A stretch of 64,000 bases of DNA from Streptomyces sp. NRRL F-2580. Lineage in GTDB: Bacteria; Actinomycetota; Actinomycetes; Streptomycetales; Streptomycetaceae. Every line of letters begins with the position of its first letter. Within the stretch, counting starts at the first letter, position 1. The notes beneath the pieces are model-generated. The model was not told where the DNA came from. It did no database searches and was given only the letters and a program-made list of their open reading frames with translations. Positions 8,570 to 15,825 of the stretch are shown here, one piece after another. The translations under genes were made by a program, and so were the position numbers. The DNA is taken from assembly GCF_000720115.1 (NCBI RefSeq), contig NZ_JOIR01000013.1:186001-250000 (forward strand), in the 5' to 3' direction.

Positions 8570-8980
8570 TTACTCGATCACGAGGTCGACGTCGACGTTG
8601 CCGCGGGTGGCGCGGGAGTACGGGCAGACCTCGTGCGCCTGCTTCACCAGGAGGGCGCCCGTCTCGCCCGCCAGGGACTCGGGGAGCTCGACGCGCAGGG
8701 TGACGCCCAGGCCGAAGCCGGCGCCGTCCTTGCCGATGGAGACCTCCGCGGTGACCGAGACCTCGCTGGTGTCGGCCTTGGCCTGGCGGCCGACGAGGCC
8801 GAGGGCGCTGGCGAAGCAGGCGGCGTAGCCGGCCGCGAAGAGCTGCTCGGGGTTGGTGCCCTGCCCGTTGCCGCCGAGCGCCGGGGGCATGGCGAGGGCG
8901 AGGTCGATCTGGCCGTCGGAGCTGACGGTGCGGCCCTCGCGGCCGTTGGCGGTGGCGACGGCGGTGTAGAGCGCGTCCAT
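8570..8980 (-). CDS. ohr: Organic hydroperoxide reductase Ohr (OsmC/Ohr family)
   Basis: The 136-residue protein has both redox cysteines of Ohr: Cys55 in GYAACFASAL and Cys119 in HEVCPYSRATRGN. Ohr reduces organic and fatty-acid hydroperoxides with lipoylated proteins as electron donor. The start at 8980 (MDALYTAVA) has AGAGGAA ten bases upstream and gives the normal family length; longer readings lack family similarity. It is divergent from the OhrR regulator gene, with 128 bases between holding a likely OhrR operator. Confidence 0.93.
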   Translation of the reverse strand: MDALYTAVATANGREGRTVSSDGQIDLALAMPPALGGNGQGTNPEQLFAAGYAACFASALGLVGRQAKADTSEVSVTAEVSIGKDGAGFGLGVTLRVELPESLAGETGALLVKQAHEVCPYSRATRGNVDVDLVIE

Positions 8981-9048
8981 GAGAGTTCCTCTCGCAGAAA
9001 TGAACCTTGGCGGCGGCCGGTGGTCGACCGCGCTCCACCAGTAGAGCA

Positions 9049-9072
9049 CGCAATTCAGTTGTGCGCAATTCA
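9049..9072. promoter_or_regulatory. Probable OhrR operator between ohr and ohrR
   Basis: The stretch 9051-9061 reads CAATTCAGTTG, an imperfect palindrome of the CAATT-AATTG kind known for OhrR operators, and CGCAATTCA occurs twice, at 9049-9057 and 9064-9072, 15 bases apart. It is AT-rich against a GC-rich background and placed between the divergent ohr and ohrR starts. Binding by OhrR is inferred from family knowledge. Confidence 0.6.
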
Positions 9073-9108
9073 ATGTCGCTCAAGTCTGGTCCGGGTACAC
9101 TTGCCCTC

Positions 9109-9594
9109 ATGACCGAGCAGCCGACCGCGACCCACCCCGACCAGGACTTCCTGCGCCTGGACGGCCAGATCTGCTTCGCGCTGAACGCCGCGAGCCGTGC
9201 CTTCGGCGGCCTCTACCGGGTCGTCCTCAAGGACCTGGGGCTCACCTACCCGCAGTACCTGGTGATGCTGGTGCTCTGGGAGCACGGCGAACTGCCGGTC
9301 AAGGACATCGGGCAGCACCTCCGGCTGGACTCGGGCACGCTGTCCCCGCTGCTCAAGCGGCTGGAGACGGCCGGACTGGTCCGCCGCGAGCGCAGCACCG
9401 AGGACGAGCGCTCCGTCCACGCCCACCTCACCGACGAGGGCGCCGCGCTGCGCGTGCGCGCCGCGGAGGTGCCCCGGCGGATCGCGGCGGCGACCGGCTT
9501 CGAGCTCGCCGAGGTCCTCGACCTCCAGACCCGCCTGAACCGGCTCACCGCCGCCCTCGACGCGGCCGTGCCGCGGGAGGCAGGAGAGGCGTAG
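9109..9594 (+). CDS. ohrR: OhrR, MarR-family peroxide-sensing repressor
   Basis: The 161-residue protein shows the MarR winged helix (LPVKDIGQHLRLDSGTLSPL as recognition helix region, then the wing RERSTEDERSVHAHLT). Cys22 in DGQICFALNAA is the conserved N-terminal peroxide-sensing cysteine of OhrR. When oxidised by organic peroxide the protein leaves its operator and ohr is expressed. The ATG at 9109 is the only start giving the family N-terminus. The divergent arrangement with ohr is the classical one in actinobacteria, and autoregulation is likely. Confidence 0.92.
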   Translation: MTEQPTATHPDQDFLRLDGQICFALNAASRAFGGLYRVVLKDLGLTYPQYLVMLVLWEHGELPVKDIGQHLRLDSGTLSPLLKRLETAGLVRRERSTEDERSVHAHLTDEGAALRVRAAEVPRRIAAATGFELAEVLDLQTRLNRLTAALDAAVPREAGEA

Positions 9595-9642
9595 CCGCCT
9601 CCCGCGCCGGACACTGGGTCCGGGAAAGGCAGGAGGTGCGCG

Positions 9643-10677
9643 ATGGAACCGGTGGCGGCGCTGGACCGGATCGCCTTCCTGCTGGAGCGCGCGCAGGCCC
9701 CCACCTACCGGGTACGGGCCTTCCGCACGGCGTCCGCGGCACTCGCGCGGATGGGCGAGCGGGAGGTGGCCGAACGGGTCGCGGCGGGCTCCCTGGAGGC
9801 CGTCAAGGGCATCGGTCCCAAGACGGCCCAGGTCGTACGGGAAGCCCTCGACGGGGCGGTGCCCGCCTATCTGCAGACCCTGGAGGACGAGGCCGCCGCG
9901 CTCCCCCAGGGACCGTCGGCCACGCCCGCCGCCACCGCACTGCGGGCGGCGCTGCGCGGGGACTGCCACCTGCACTCGGACTGGTCGGACGGCGGCAGTC
10001 CGATCGAGGCGATGGGCCGGGCGGCGGCCTCGCTGGGCCACGAATGGGCCGTACTGACCGATCACTCGCCGCGCCTGACCGTCGCCCGGGGGCTCTCCCC
10101 CGAGCGGCTGCGCGAGCAGTTGGGGGTGGTGGCCGAGCTCAACGACACGTGGGCACCCTTCCGGCTGCTCACCGGGATCGAGTGCGACATCCTCGACGAC
10201 GGGGCGCTGGACCAGGAGCCGGAGCTGCTGGAGCGGCTCGACCTCGTCGTCGGCTCGGTGCACTCGAAGCTGCGGATGGACGCGCCGTCGATGACCCGGC
10301 GGCTGCTGGCCGCCGTGCGCAATCCGCTGATGGACGTACTGGGCCACTGCACGGGCCGACTGGTCACCGGCCGCACCCGGCCGGAGTCGCAGTTCGACGC
10401 CGAGGCCGTCTTCACGGCCTGCGCGGAGGCGGGTACCGCGGTGGAGATCAACAGCCGCCCCGAGCGCCTGGACCCGCCCCGCCGGCTGCTGCGCCTGGCC
10501 GTGGCGGCCGGCACTTTCTTCGCCATCGACACCGACGCGCACGCCCCCGGCCAGCTGGACTGGCAGGTCCTCGGGTGCGAACGGGCCGTGGAGTGCGGCG
10601 TCCCGGTCGAGCGGATCATCAACACCTGGAGCGCGGACCAGCTCCTGAGCTGGACCGACACGCGGCGCGCCGGGTGA
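9643..10677 (+). CDS. PHP-domain phosphoesterase with N-terminal helix-hairpin-helix (PolX C-terminal type)
   Basis: The 344-residue protein begins with a DNA polymerase beta/X-like helix-hairpin-helix stretch (SLEAVKGIGPKTAQVVREAL) and continues as a PHP metallo-phosphoesterase domain: GDCHLHSDWSDGG, LTDHSPRL, GIECDIL, VVGSVHSKL, DVLGHCTGR and IDTDAHAPG supply the metal-binding His, Asp and Glu set. This is the layout of the C-terminal half of bacterial PolX without the polymerase palm, common in actinobacteria. A nuclease or phosphatase role in DNA repair is plausible but unproved. The start at 9643 follows GGAGGTGCGCG. It lies 48 bases after ohrR and may be read through from it. Confidence 0.8.
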   Translation: MEPVAALDRIAFLLERAQAPTYRVRAFRTASAALARMGEREVAERVAAGSLEAVKGIGPKTAQVVREALDGAVPAYLQTLEDEAAALPQGPSATPAATALRAALRGDCHLHSDWSDGGSPIEAMGRAAASLGHEWAVLTDHSPRLTVARGLSPERLREQLGVVAELNDTWAPFRLLTGIECDILDDGALDQEPELLERLDLVVGSVHSKLRMDAPSMTRRLLAAVRNPLMDVLGHCTGRLVTGRTRPESQFDAEAVFTACAEAGTAVEINSRPERLDPPRRLLRLAVAAGTFFAIDTDAHAPGQLDWQVLGCERAVECGVPVERIINTWSADQLLSWTDTRRAG

Positions 10678-10716
10678 AACGTCCGCGTGCCGGGGTCACC
10701 GCCGGCTCGGCCGGCA

Positions 10717-10739
10717 CCGGCCGCTGCGCCCGCGGCCGG
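10717..10739. terminator. Short GC hairpin between convergent genes
   Basis: Perfect 8-base arms CCGGCCGC (10717-10724) and GCGGCCGG (10732-10739) with a seven-base loop lie between the PHP gene, ending at 10677, and the UbiA gene, ending at 10790. Position and stem fit a terminator. Confidence 0.5.
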
Positions 10740-10789
10740 GCTCCTCACACGAGCAGCGCTCCGAGGCCTACACCGCCAGGACCTGCGGC

Positions 10790-11791
10790 TCAGGAGCGGA
10801 GTTCGACGAGCAGCAGGACCACATCGGCCGCGGCCACCGCCATGGTGGTCAGGAACGGGAGCCTTCCGGCGGGCCGGCGGACGGCGAGGAGCAGCGCCGC
10901 CGCCGTCGCGGCCAGCAGCCCCCAGCCGTACGCCGTCACCGGTCCCGGCGGTCCCGCGATCAGGGCCGCGGTCGAGCCGAGGACGAGCAGGGCGGCCAGC
11001 GCGGCCGAGCGCCGTACGCCGAGCCGCTGGGGCAGTCCCACCACGCCGGTGGCCAGGTCGTCCTCGATGTCGGGCAGCACGTTGGCGAAGTGCGCGCCCG
11101 CGCCGAGCAGGGCAGCGGCGGCCGTGAGCCAGGGCGGCGGCCAGGGCGCGCCCGGCAGCCCCAGGGTGACGAAGGCGGGCAGCAGGCCGAAGGCCAGGGC
11201 GTACGGGGCCCAGGAGGCGGCCGTGCTCTTCAGCCGGAGGTTGTAGGCCCAGGCGGCCGCGACGCCGACGAGGTGCACGGCGCCGGCGAGGAGTCCGCCG
11301 GCCAGCGACAGCGGGACGCAGAGCAGCAGGGCCAGGGCCGCCGCCCAGGTCACGGCGGCGGCCGACACCGTACCGGCGACCAGGGGTTTGTCCCGTCGGC
11401 CGGTGGCCAGGTCGCGCCGCAGGTCGGCGCGGTCGTTGCACCAGCCCACCGACAGCTGTCCGGCGGCCACCGCGCCCACGGTGACGGCCGCCCCCGGCAG
11501 GCCGCGGCCCGCCGCGGCCGTGAGGGCGGCGCTGAAGAGGGTGACGGCCGCGGCGGGCAGGGGGTGGCATGCCGCGAGCAGGCCGGTCACGGCCATTGCG
11601 GACCCGGCCGGGAGGTCGGCCCTGGTGGGCGCATCGGTCTCGGGGGGCGCGGTGGTCTCGGCGGGGGCGGTCGTCTCGGGGGGAGCGGTCATCTCGGCGG
11701 AAGCGGTCGTCTCGGCGGAAGCGGTCGTCTCGGCGGGAGTCGTCTCGGCGGAAGCGGTCGTCTCGGGGGTCTGTGGGGTTCGCGCGGGCAC
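10790..11791 (-). CDS. UbiA-family membrane prenyltransferase
   Basis: The C-terminal 270 residues are polytopic with about eight hydrophobic helices and carry the two Asp-rich prenyl-diphosphate motifs of the UbiA family, NDRADLRRD and DIEDD. The family moves an isoprenoid chain onto an aromatic or quinone acceptor in the membrane. The first 65 residues are a Thr/Glu/Ala repeat (ETTASAETT and variants) with no counterpart in the family; Met66 at 11596 is an alternative start. The gene is divergent from a type III polyketide synthase with only 76 bases between, so a shared promoter region and a common pathway are likely: the synthase would make a phenolic acceptor, the methyltransferase and flavoprotein would tailor it, and this enzyme would prenylate it. 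That order is inference. Confidence 0.8.
   Translation of the reverse strand: MPARTPQTPETTASAETTPAETTASAETTASAEMTAPPETTAPAETTAPPETDAPTRADLPAGSAMAVTGLLAACHPLPAAAVTLFSAALTAAAGRGLPGAAVTVGAVAAGQLSVGWCNDRADLRRDLATGRRDKPLVAGTVSAAAVTWAAALALLLCVPLSLAGGLLAGAVHLVGVAAAWAYNLRLKSTAASWAPYALAFGLLPAFVTLGLPGAPWPPPWLTAAAALLGAGAHFANVLPDIEDDLATGVVGLPQRLGVRRSAALAALLVLGSTAALIAGPPGPVTAYGWGLLAATAAALLLAVRRPAGRLPFLTTMAVAAADVVLLLVELRS
11651..11772 (-). repeat. 18-base tandem repeats in the 5' end of the UbiA gene
   Basis: About seven degenerate copies of GGTCGTCTCGGCGGAAGC follow one another from 11651, one copy short by three bases. On the minus strand they encode the (A/P)ETTA(S/P) repeats at the protein N-terminus. 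Copy changes would keep the frame. Confidence 0.85.
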
Positions 11792-11867
11792 GGCGACACG
11801 GTATGCGGCGCCGCGCCCGGTTCTCCTGATTCATAACGTTGTGTCAGTTGTTTCCTATGGTGAATCA

Positions 11868-12926
11868 ATGACACGTGTTCTGGCAGTGCGCAGCGTGTTC
11901 CCGCCCCACGTCCATCCCCAGGCCGAGATCACGGAGGCGCTCGCCCGCTTCATGCCGTCCGGCTCCGATACCGCCCTGCTGCGCCGGGTCCACGCCTCGG
12001 TCCGCGTGGAGCGCCGCCATCTCGCGCTCCCCCTGGAGCGGTACGGGCCGGCGAACGACTTCGGCACGACGAACGCCCTCTTCGTCGAGAAGGCCCTGGA
12101 ACTCGGCGCCCACGCCCTCGAACTCGCCCTCGCCGATGCCGGCCTCGCGCCGGACGAGCTCGACCTGGTCATGTCGACCACGGTGACCGGGCTCGCGACG
12201 CCGTCCCTGGAGGCGCGGCTCGCCACCCGCGCCGGCCTCCGGCCCGACGTGCGGCGGGTGCCGCTCTTCGGCCTCGGCTGCGCGGCCGGCGCGGCCGGGG
12301 TCGGTCATCTCCACGACCATCTGACGGGCCGCTCCGGCCACGCGGCCCTGCTGCTGTCGACCGAGCTGTGTTCGCTCACCCTCCAGTCCACGGACACCTC
12401 GATGGCGAACCTGGTGGCCGGGGCCCTCTTCGGCGACGGCGCGGGCGCCCTGCTGGCGGTCGGCCGCGACCATCCCCTGCACGCCACCGGCGCCGGCCCC
12501 GAGGTGGTGGCCGCCCGCAGCCGGCTCTATCCGGGCACCGAGCACCTCCTCGGCTGGGACATCGGGCACTGGGGGATGCGCATGGTGCTCGGCCGTGAAC
12601 TCCCCGACCTGGTCAGGATGCACGTGGCCGAGGAGGTCGAGACCTTCCTCGCCGCCCACGACCTCAAGCCCGCGGACGTCGACGCGTGGATCTGCCATCC
12701 CGGCGGCCCGAAGATCCTCGACGCGCTCTCGGACGCGCTCGCACTGCCGGAGCAGGCCTTCGCCGCGAGCCGGCGTTCGCTCGCGGCCGTGGGCAACCTC
12801 TCCTCCGCCTCGGTCCTGCACATCCTGGACGGCGTCCAGAGCGCGGGGCCGCCGCCCGGATCGGTCGGGCTGATGCTCGGCTTCGGCCCGGGCTTCGCCT
12901 CCGAACTCGTCCTCCTCCGCTGGTGA
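11868..12926 (+). CDS. Type III polyketide synthase (alkylresorcinol/alkylpyrone class)
   Basis: The 352-residue enzyme has the chalcone-synthase-fold catalytic triad: Cys138 in FGLGCAAGAAG, His277 in CHPGGPKIL and Asn310 in VGNLSSASV, plus the GFGPG loop near the C-terminus. Such enzymes extend an acyl-CoA starter with malonyl-CoA and cyclise the chain to resorcinols, pyrones or naphthalenes. ATG at 11868 was chosen because nearby alternatives run into stops. The order synthase, ICMT-type methyltransferase, flavoprotein resembles the S. griseus srsA-srsB-srsC phenolic lipid operon, so a long-chain alkylresorcinol or pyrone is the best guess. The gene is 30 bases before the methyltransferase gene and is very likely co-transcribed with it. 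Confidence 0.9.
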   Translation: MTRVLAVRSVFPPHVHPQAEITEALARFMPSGSDTALLRRVHASVRVERRHLALPLERYGPANDFGTTNALFVEKALELGAHALELALADAGLAPDELDLVMSTTVTGLATPSLEARLATRAGLRPDVRRVPLFGLGCAAGAAGVGHLHDHLTGRSGHAALLLSTELCSLTLQSTDTSMANLVAGALFGDGAGALLAVGRDHPLHATGAGPEVVAARSRLYPGTEHLLGWDIGHWGMRMVLGRELPDLVRMHVAEEVETFLAAHDLKPADVDAWICHPGGPKILDALSDALALPEQAFAASRRSLAAVGNLSSASVLHILDGVQSAGPPPGSVGLMLGFGPGFASELVLLRW

Positions 12927-12956
12927 CCCGACGAACGCGATGGACCCGGTGACCTC

Positions 12957-13541
12957 ATGAGCTCCTTGACCTCTCTCCCCTCCTCCCTCGGCCCCTACCT
13001 GCTGCTCATCGCCCTCGTCGTCGCCGAGCGCCTCGCCGAGCTGATCACGGCCCGCCGCCACACCGCCTGGAGCCTGGCCCGGGGCGGACACGAGTACGGC
13101 CGCGGCCACTACCCGGCCATGGTCGCCCTGCACACCGCGCTGCTGGTCGGCTGCGTGGTGGAACCCTGGGCGGCCGGCCGGCCGTTCGTCCCCCTGCTCG
13201 GCTGGTCGGCCCTCGCCGTCGTCGTGGCCGCCCAGGGCCTGCGCTGGTGGTGCATCGCCACCCTCGGACGGCGCTGGAACACCCGGGTGGTCGTCGTCCC
13301 CGGTCTGCCGCTGGTGGAGGCGGGACCGTACCGGCTGCTGCGCCATCCCAACTACGTGGCGGTGGTCGCCGAGGGGATCGCGCTCCCGCTCGTGCACTCG
13401 GCCTGGCTGACCGCGCTCGGCTTCACCGTGCTCAACCTGCTCCTGCTGCGCGTCCGGATCGGCTGTGAGGACGCCGCCCTGACCGACGGCGGCCGGCTGC
13501 GCGCTCCCGCCTCCGTCCCGTCCGCGGGCGCCAGGCCGTGA
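12957..13541 (+). CDS. Isoprenylcysteine carboxyl methyltransferase (ICMT)-family membrane methyltransferase
   Basis: The 194-residue protein has four to five hydrophobic segments and the ICMT signature GPYRLLRHPNYVAVVAEGIA, where the RHPNY block binds S-adenosylmethionine. In bacterial type III polyketide operons such proteins methylate a phenolic hydroxyl (the SrsB role) rather than a prenylcysteine. It sits between the polyketide synthase and the flavoprotein, overlapping the latter by four bases (GTGA), so tight co-translation is expected. The last 20 residues are Ala/Pro-rich and probably not part of the fold. Confidence 0.85.
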   Translation: MSSLTSLPSSLGPYLLLIALVVAERLAELITARRHTAWSLARGGHEYGRGHYPAMVALHTALLVGCVVEPWAAGRPFVPLLGWSALAVVVAAQGLRWWCIATLGRRWNTRVVVVPGLPLVEAGPYRLLRHPNYVAVVAEGIALPLVHSAWLTALGFTVLNLLLLRVRIGCEDAALTDGGRLRAPASVPSAGARP

Positions 13542-14566
13542 TCGACCTGCTGATCGCGGGCGGCGGCCCGGCCGGGCTGGCCACGGCCATCCACGGCGCC
13601 CTCGCCGGCCTGGAGGTGGTGGTCGTGGAGCCGAGGCCCACGCCCATCGACAAGGCCTGCGGGGAGGGCCTGATGCCGGGCGGCGTACGCCGGCTGCTGG
13701 AGCTGGGCGTCCCCGTGGCCGGGCAGCCGTTCCACGGGATCCGGTACGTCGACGGCGTGAGCGGCCGGCAGGCGGAGGGCCGCTTCCGGTCCGGCCCGGG
13801 CCTCGGCGCCCGGCGGACGGTGCTGCAGGCCGCACTGGCCGAACGCGCCGCGCAGCTCGGCGTTCGGGTGCTCCGCCAACGCGTGGACCAGGTGCGCCAG
13901 GACGTCCACCACGTCAGCGCGGCCGGGCTCACCGCCCGCTACCTCGTGGCGGCCGACGGCCTGCACTCCCCCGTCCGGCGCGGGCTCGGCCTCTCGGTGC
14001 CGGCCGCGCCCCGCAGGCCGGCCCGCTACGGGCTGCGCCGCCACTACCAGGTCGCTCCGTGGAGCGACCTCGTCGAGGTGCACTGGTCGGCGCGGTGCGA
14101 GGCCTACGTCACCCCGCTGGGGCCCGACCGGGTCGGCGTGGCCGTACTGACCACCGAACAGGCCCCGTTCGACGTACAGCTCGCCGGCTTCCCGCTGCTG
14201 GCGGAGCGGCTGGGCGCGGACGCGGCCGGTACGCCGGTGCGCGGGGCCGGGCCGCTGCGCCAGGGGGCCCGCGTACGGGTGGCGGGGCGCGTGCTGTTCG
14301 TGGGGGACGCGGCGGGGTACGTGGACGCGCTGACCGGCGAGGGCCTCACCCTGGCCGTCACGGCGGCGGGCGAACTGGTGCGCTGCGTGCGGGAGGGCCG
14401 GCCGCAGGCGTACGAGCAGGCCTGGCGGGACCTGTCGCGCGGCTACCGCGCCCTTACCGCTTCCCTGCTGTGGGCCCGTCACCAGCCGCGACTCGCCCCG
14501 CGGATCGTCCCGCTGGCCGCCCGGCTCCCGCGCGTGTTCACGGGGGCGGTGAACCTGCTCGCATGA
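13538..14566 (+). CDS. FAD-dependent monooxygenase/oxidoreductase (SrsC-like or geranylgeranyl-reductase-like)
   Basis: The 342-residue flavoprotein opens directly with the FAD motif IDLLIAGGGPAGLATAIHGA, followed by CGEGLMPGG, the ADGLHSPVRRGLG region and the second FAD block LFVGDAAGYVDALTGEGL. It begins with GTG overlapping the methyltransferase stop. By position it corresponds to SrsC, which hydroxylates the alkylresorcinol ring toward a hydroquinone or quinone. The CGEG and DALTGEG motifs also resemble the geranylgeranyl reductase subgroup, so reduction of a prenyl chain is an alternative. A perfect 12-base hairpin follows the stop, closing the operon. Confidence 0.85.
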   Translation: MIDLLIAGGGPAGLATAIHGALAGLEVVVVEPRPTPIDKACGEGLMPGGVRRLLELGVPVAGQPFHGIRYVDGVSGRQAEGRFRSGPGLGARRTVLQAALAERAAQLGVRVLRQRVDQVRQDVHHVSAAGLTARYLVAADGLHSPVRRGLGLSVPAAPRRPARYGLRRHYQVAPWSDLVEVHWSARCEAYVTPLGPDRVGVAVLTTEQAPFDVQLAGFPLLAERLGADAAGTPVRGAGPLRQGARVRVAGRVLFVGDAAGYVDALTGEGLTLAVTAAGELVRCVREGRPQAYEQAWRDLSRGYRALTASLLWARHQPRLAPRIVPLAARLPRVFTGAVNLLA

Positions 14567-14569
14567 CAC

Positions 14570-14598
14570 GGCACCCCGCGCACGGGGCGCGGGGTGCC
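14570..14598. terminator. Perfect 12-base hairpin terminator
   Basis: GGCACCCCGCGC (14570-14581) pairs with GCGCGGGGTGCC (14587-14598) over a five-base loop, four bases after the flavoprotein stop and 22 before the end of the convergent membrane protein gene. It likely ends transcription from both sides. Confidence 0.75.
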
Positions 14599-14620
14599 GG
14601 TCGGGCGTAGGGGCCGCGGG

Positions 14621-15643
14621 TCAGGCCGAGTTCTCCTGACGGTTCCTCAGCGCCAGTCCCGCGAGGACCGCGCCGGCCGCCGCGCACAGCACGACGGTGA
14701 CGCCCGCCCAGGCCAGGGTGGAGCCCACGGCTCCGGCCAGCGGGTCGAAGCCCGCCGATCCGCCGAGGACGTGCAGGGCCACCACGCCGGTGCCTGTGAC
14801 CGCGCCGGCCCGCCACACCCCGGGGGTGTCCCGGAGCGCCACGAGGGCGCCGACTCCCAGGCAGAGCAGCGCGACGAGGAGGGGCAGGAAGTCGGCGGGG
14901 GCCGCGGACGGCAGGGCCGTCAGGTCGTTCGGCAGGTGCAGGGCGCCGCTGACCAGCAGGGCGAGCGCCACGGGCCAGCGCAGTACGTGCCGCAGGGCCG
15001 GGGAGCCGGCCGGTGCGGCGACGGGGGCGGCGCGCCGGCGCGGGTCCTGCTGCCGAACCGGGTGCCGGTCCTGCTGCCGAACCGGGTGTCGGTCCTGCTG
15101 CCGGTCCTGGTACGGCGCGTCGGACAGCTCCGTGTACGGCAGCTCGTACGGCTCCTCGAACCGCTCGTCGTAGGGCTCTTCGTCGGGCTCGTGGTAGCGC
15201 TCCTCGTCGTCCTGCTCGGAGGGCCCGGCCCGGCGCTGCCGGTCCGCCGCTCCGGTCTCGTCCTTCCCGAGGCTGGTGACCAGCAGGGCGACGTCCTCGA
15301 TGGACCGTCCGACGGCGGCGGCGCGCAGCGTGATGTCCGCTTCGACCACCTCGTGCGGTGACTCGCCCAGGAGGGCGACCATCCGTTGTACGTCCTGTAC
15401 GGGCCGGGTCACGGCGGCCGTGCGCAGTGCCTCGTGTCCGGCGTCGGGCAGCCGGCCGTCACCCTCCTTGAGGAGGCTCACCAGGGCGGTGACCTCCTCC
15501 AGGGGGCGGCAGGTGGCCGCCGCGTCCAGCAGGGTACGCATGCGCTGCGTGTTCGGCGCGTCCGGCGCGTCCGGTGCGTTGGAGTCGGGGGTCCCGCGGC
15601 GGTCTTCGTGGGGCGTCGTCGCGAGGGTGATGGGGTCCTTCAT
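14621..15643 (-). CDS. Membrane protein with three N-terminal helical repeats, unknown function
   Basis: The 340-residue protein has three parts. Residues 40-130 hold three copies of a 36-residue motif (TCRPLEEVTALVSLLKEG, TRPVQDVQRMVALLGES, GRSIEDVALLVTSLGKD). Residues 130-210 are a Glu/Asp/Tyr/Gln-rich linker with duplicated QQDRHPVR. The rest has about four transmembrane helices with a small final basic tail. I know the RP-xx-DV-xx-LV repeat only from uncharacterised Streptomyces membrane proteins. The repeats are probably cytoplasmic and may bind a partner. It stands alone, convergent with the polyketide operon and divergent from the esterase gene. Confidence 0.75.
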   Translation of the reverse strand: MKDPITLATTPHEDRRGTPDSNAPDAPDAPNTQRMRTLLDAAATCRPLEEVTALVSLLKEGDGRLPDAGHEALRTAAVTRPVQDVQRMVALLGESPHEVVEADITLRAAAVGRSIEDVALLVTSLGKDETGAADRQRRAGPSEQDDEERYHEPDEEPYDERFEEPYELPYTELSDAPYQDRQQDRHPVRQQDRHPVRQQDPRRRAAPVAAPAGSPALRHVLRWPVALALLVSGALHLPNDLTALPSAAPADFLPLLVALLCLGVGALVALRDTPGVWRAGAVTGTGVVALHVLGGSAGFDPLAGAVGSTLAWAGVTVVLCAAAGAVLAGLALRNRQENSA

Positions 15644-15825
15644 GGAAAGCTCCGTTCGCCGACGCGCGGGTTCGCACGCCGGTCATCGTGCGTCATGGGA
15701 AGCGCACGCTTTGTTACATTGAGTGCCAGTGCTGATCGCTGCGCCATTCGGGGCGGGCAAACGGGTGGTCTCCACGCCGGTCGGCCCGCCGGCCCATCCG
15801 GGTCGCACGGGGAAAGGTCGTGGGC

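Noticed and set aside
6838..9594. The flavin monooxygenase and ohr as one antibiotic-resistance operon
   Set aside because: They share a strand and a 76-base spacer, but ohr is regulated with ohrR and no resistance context exists; the link is not supported.
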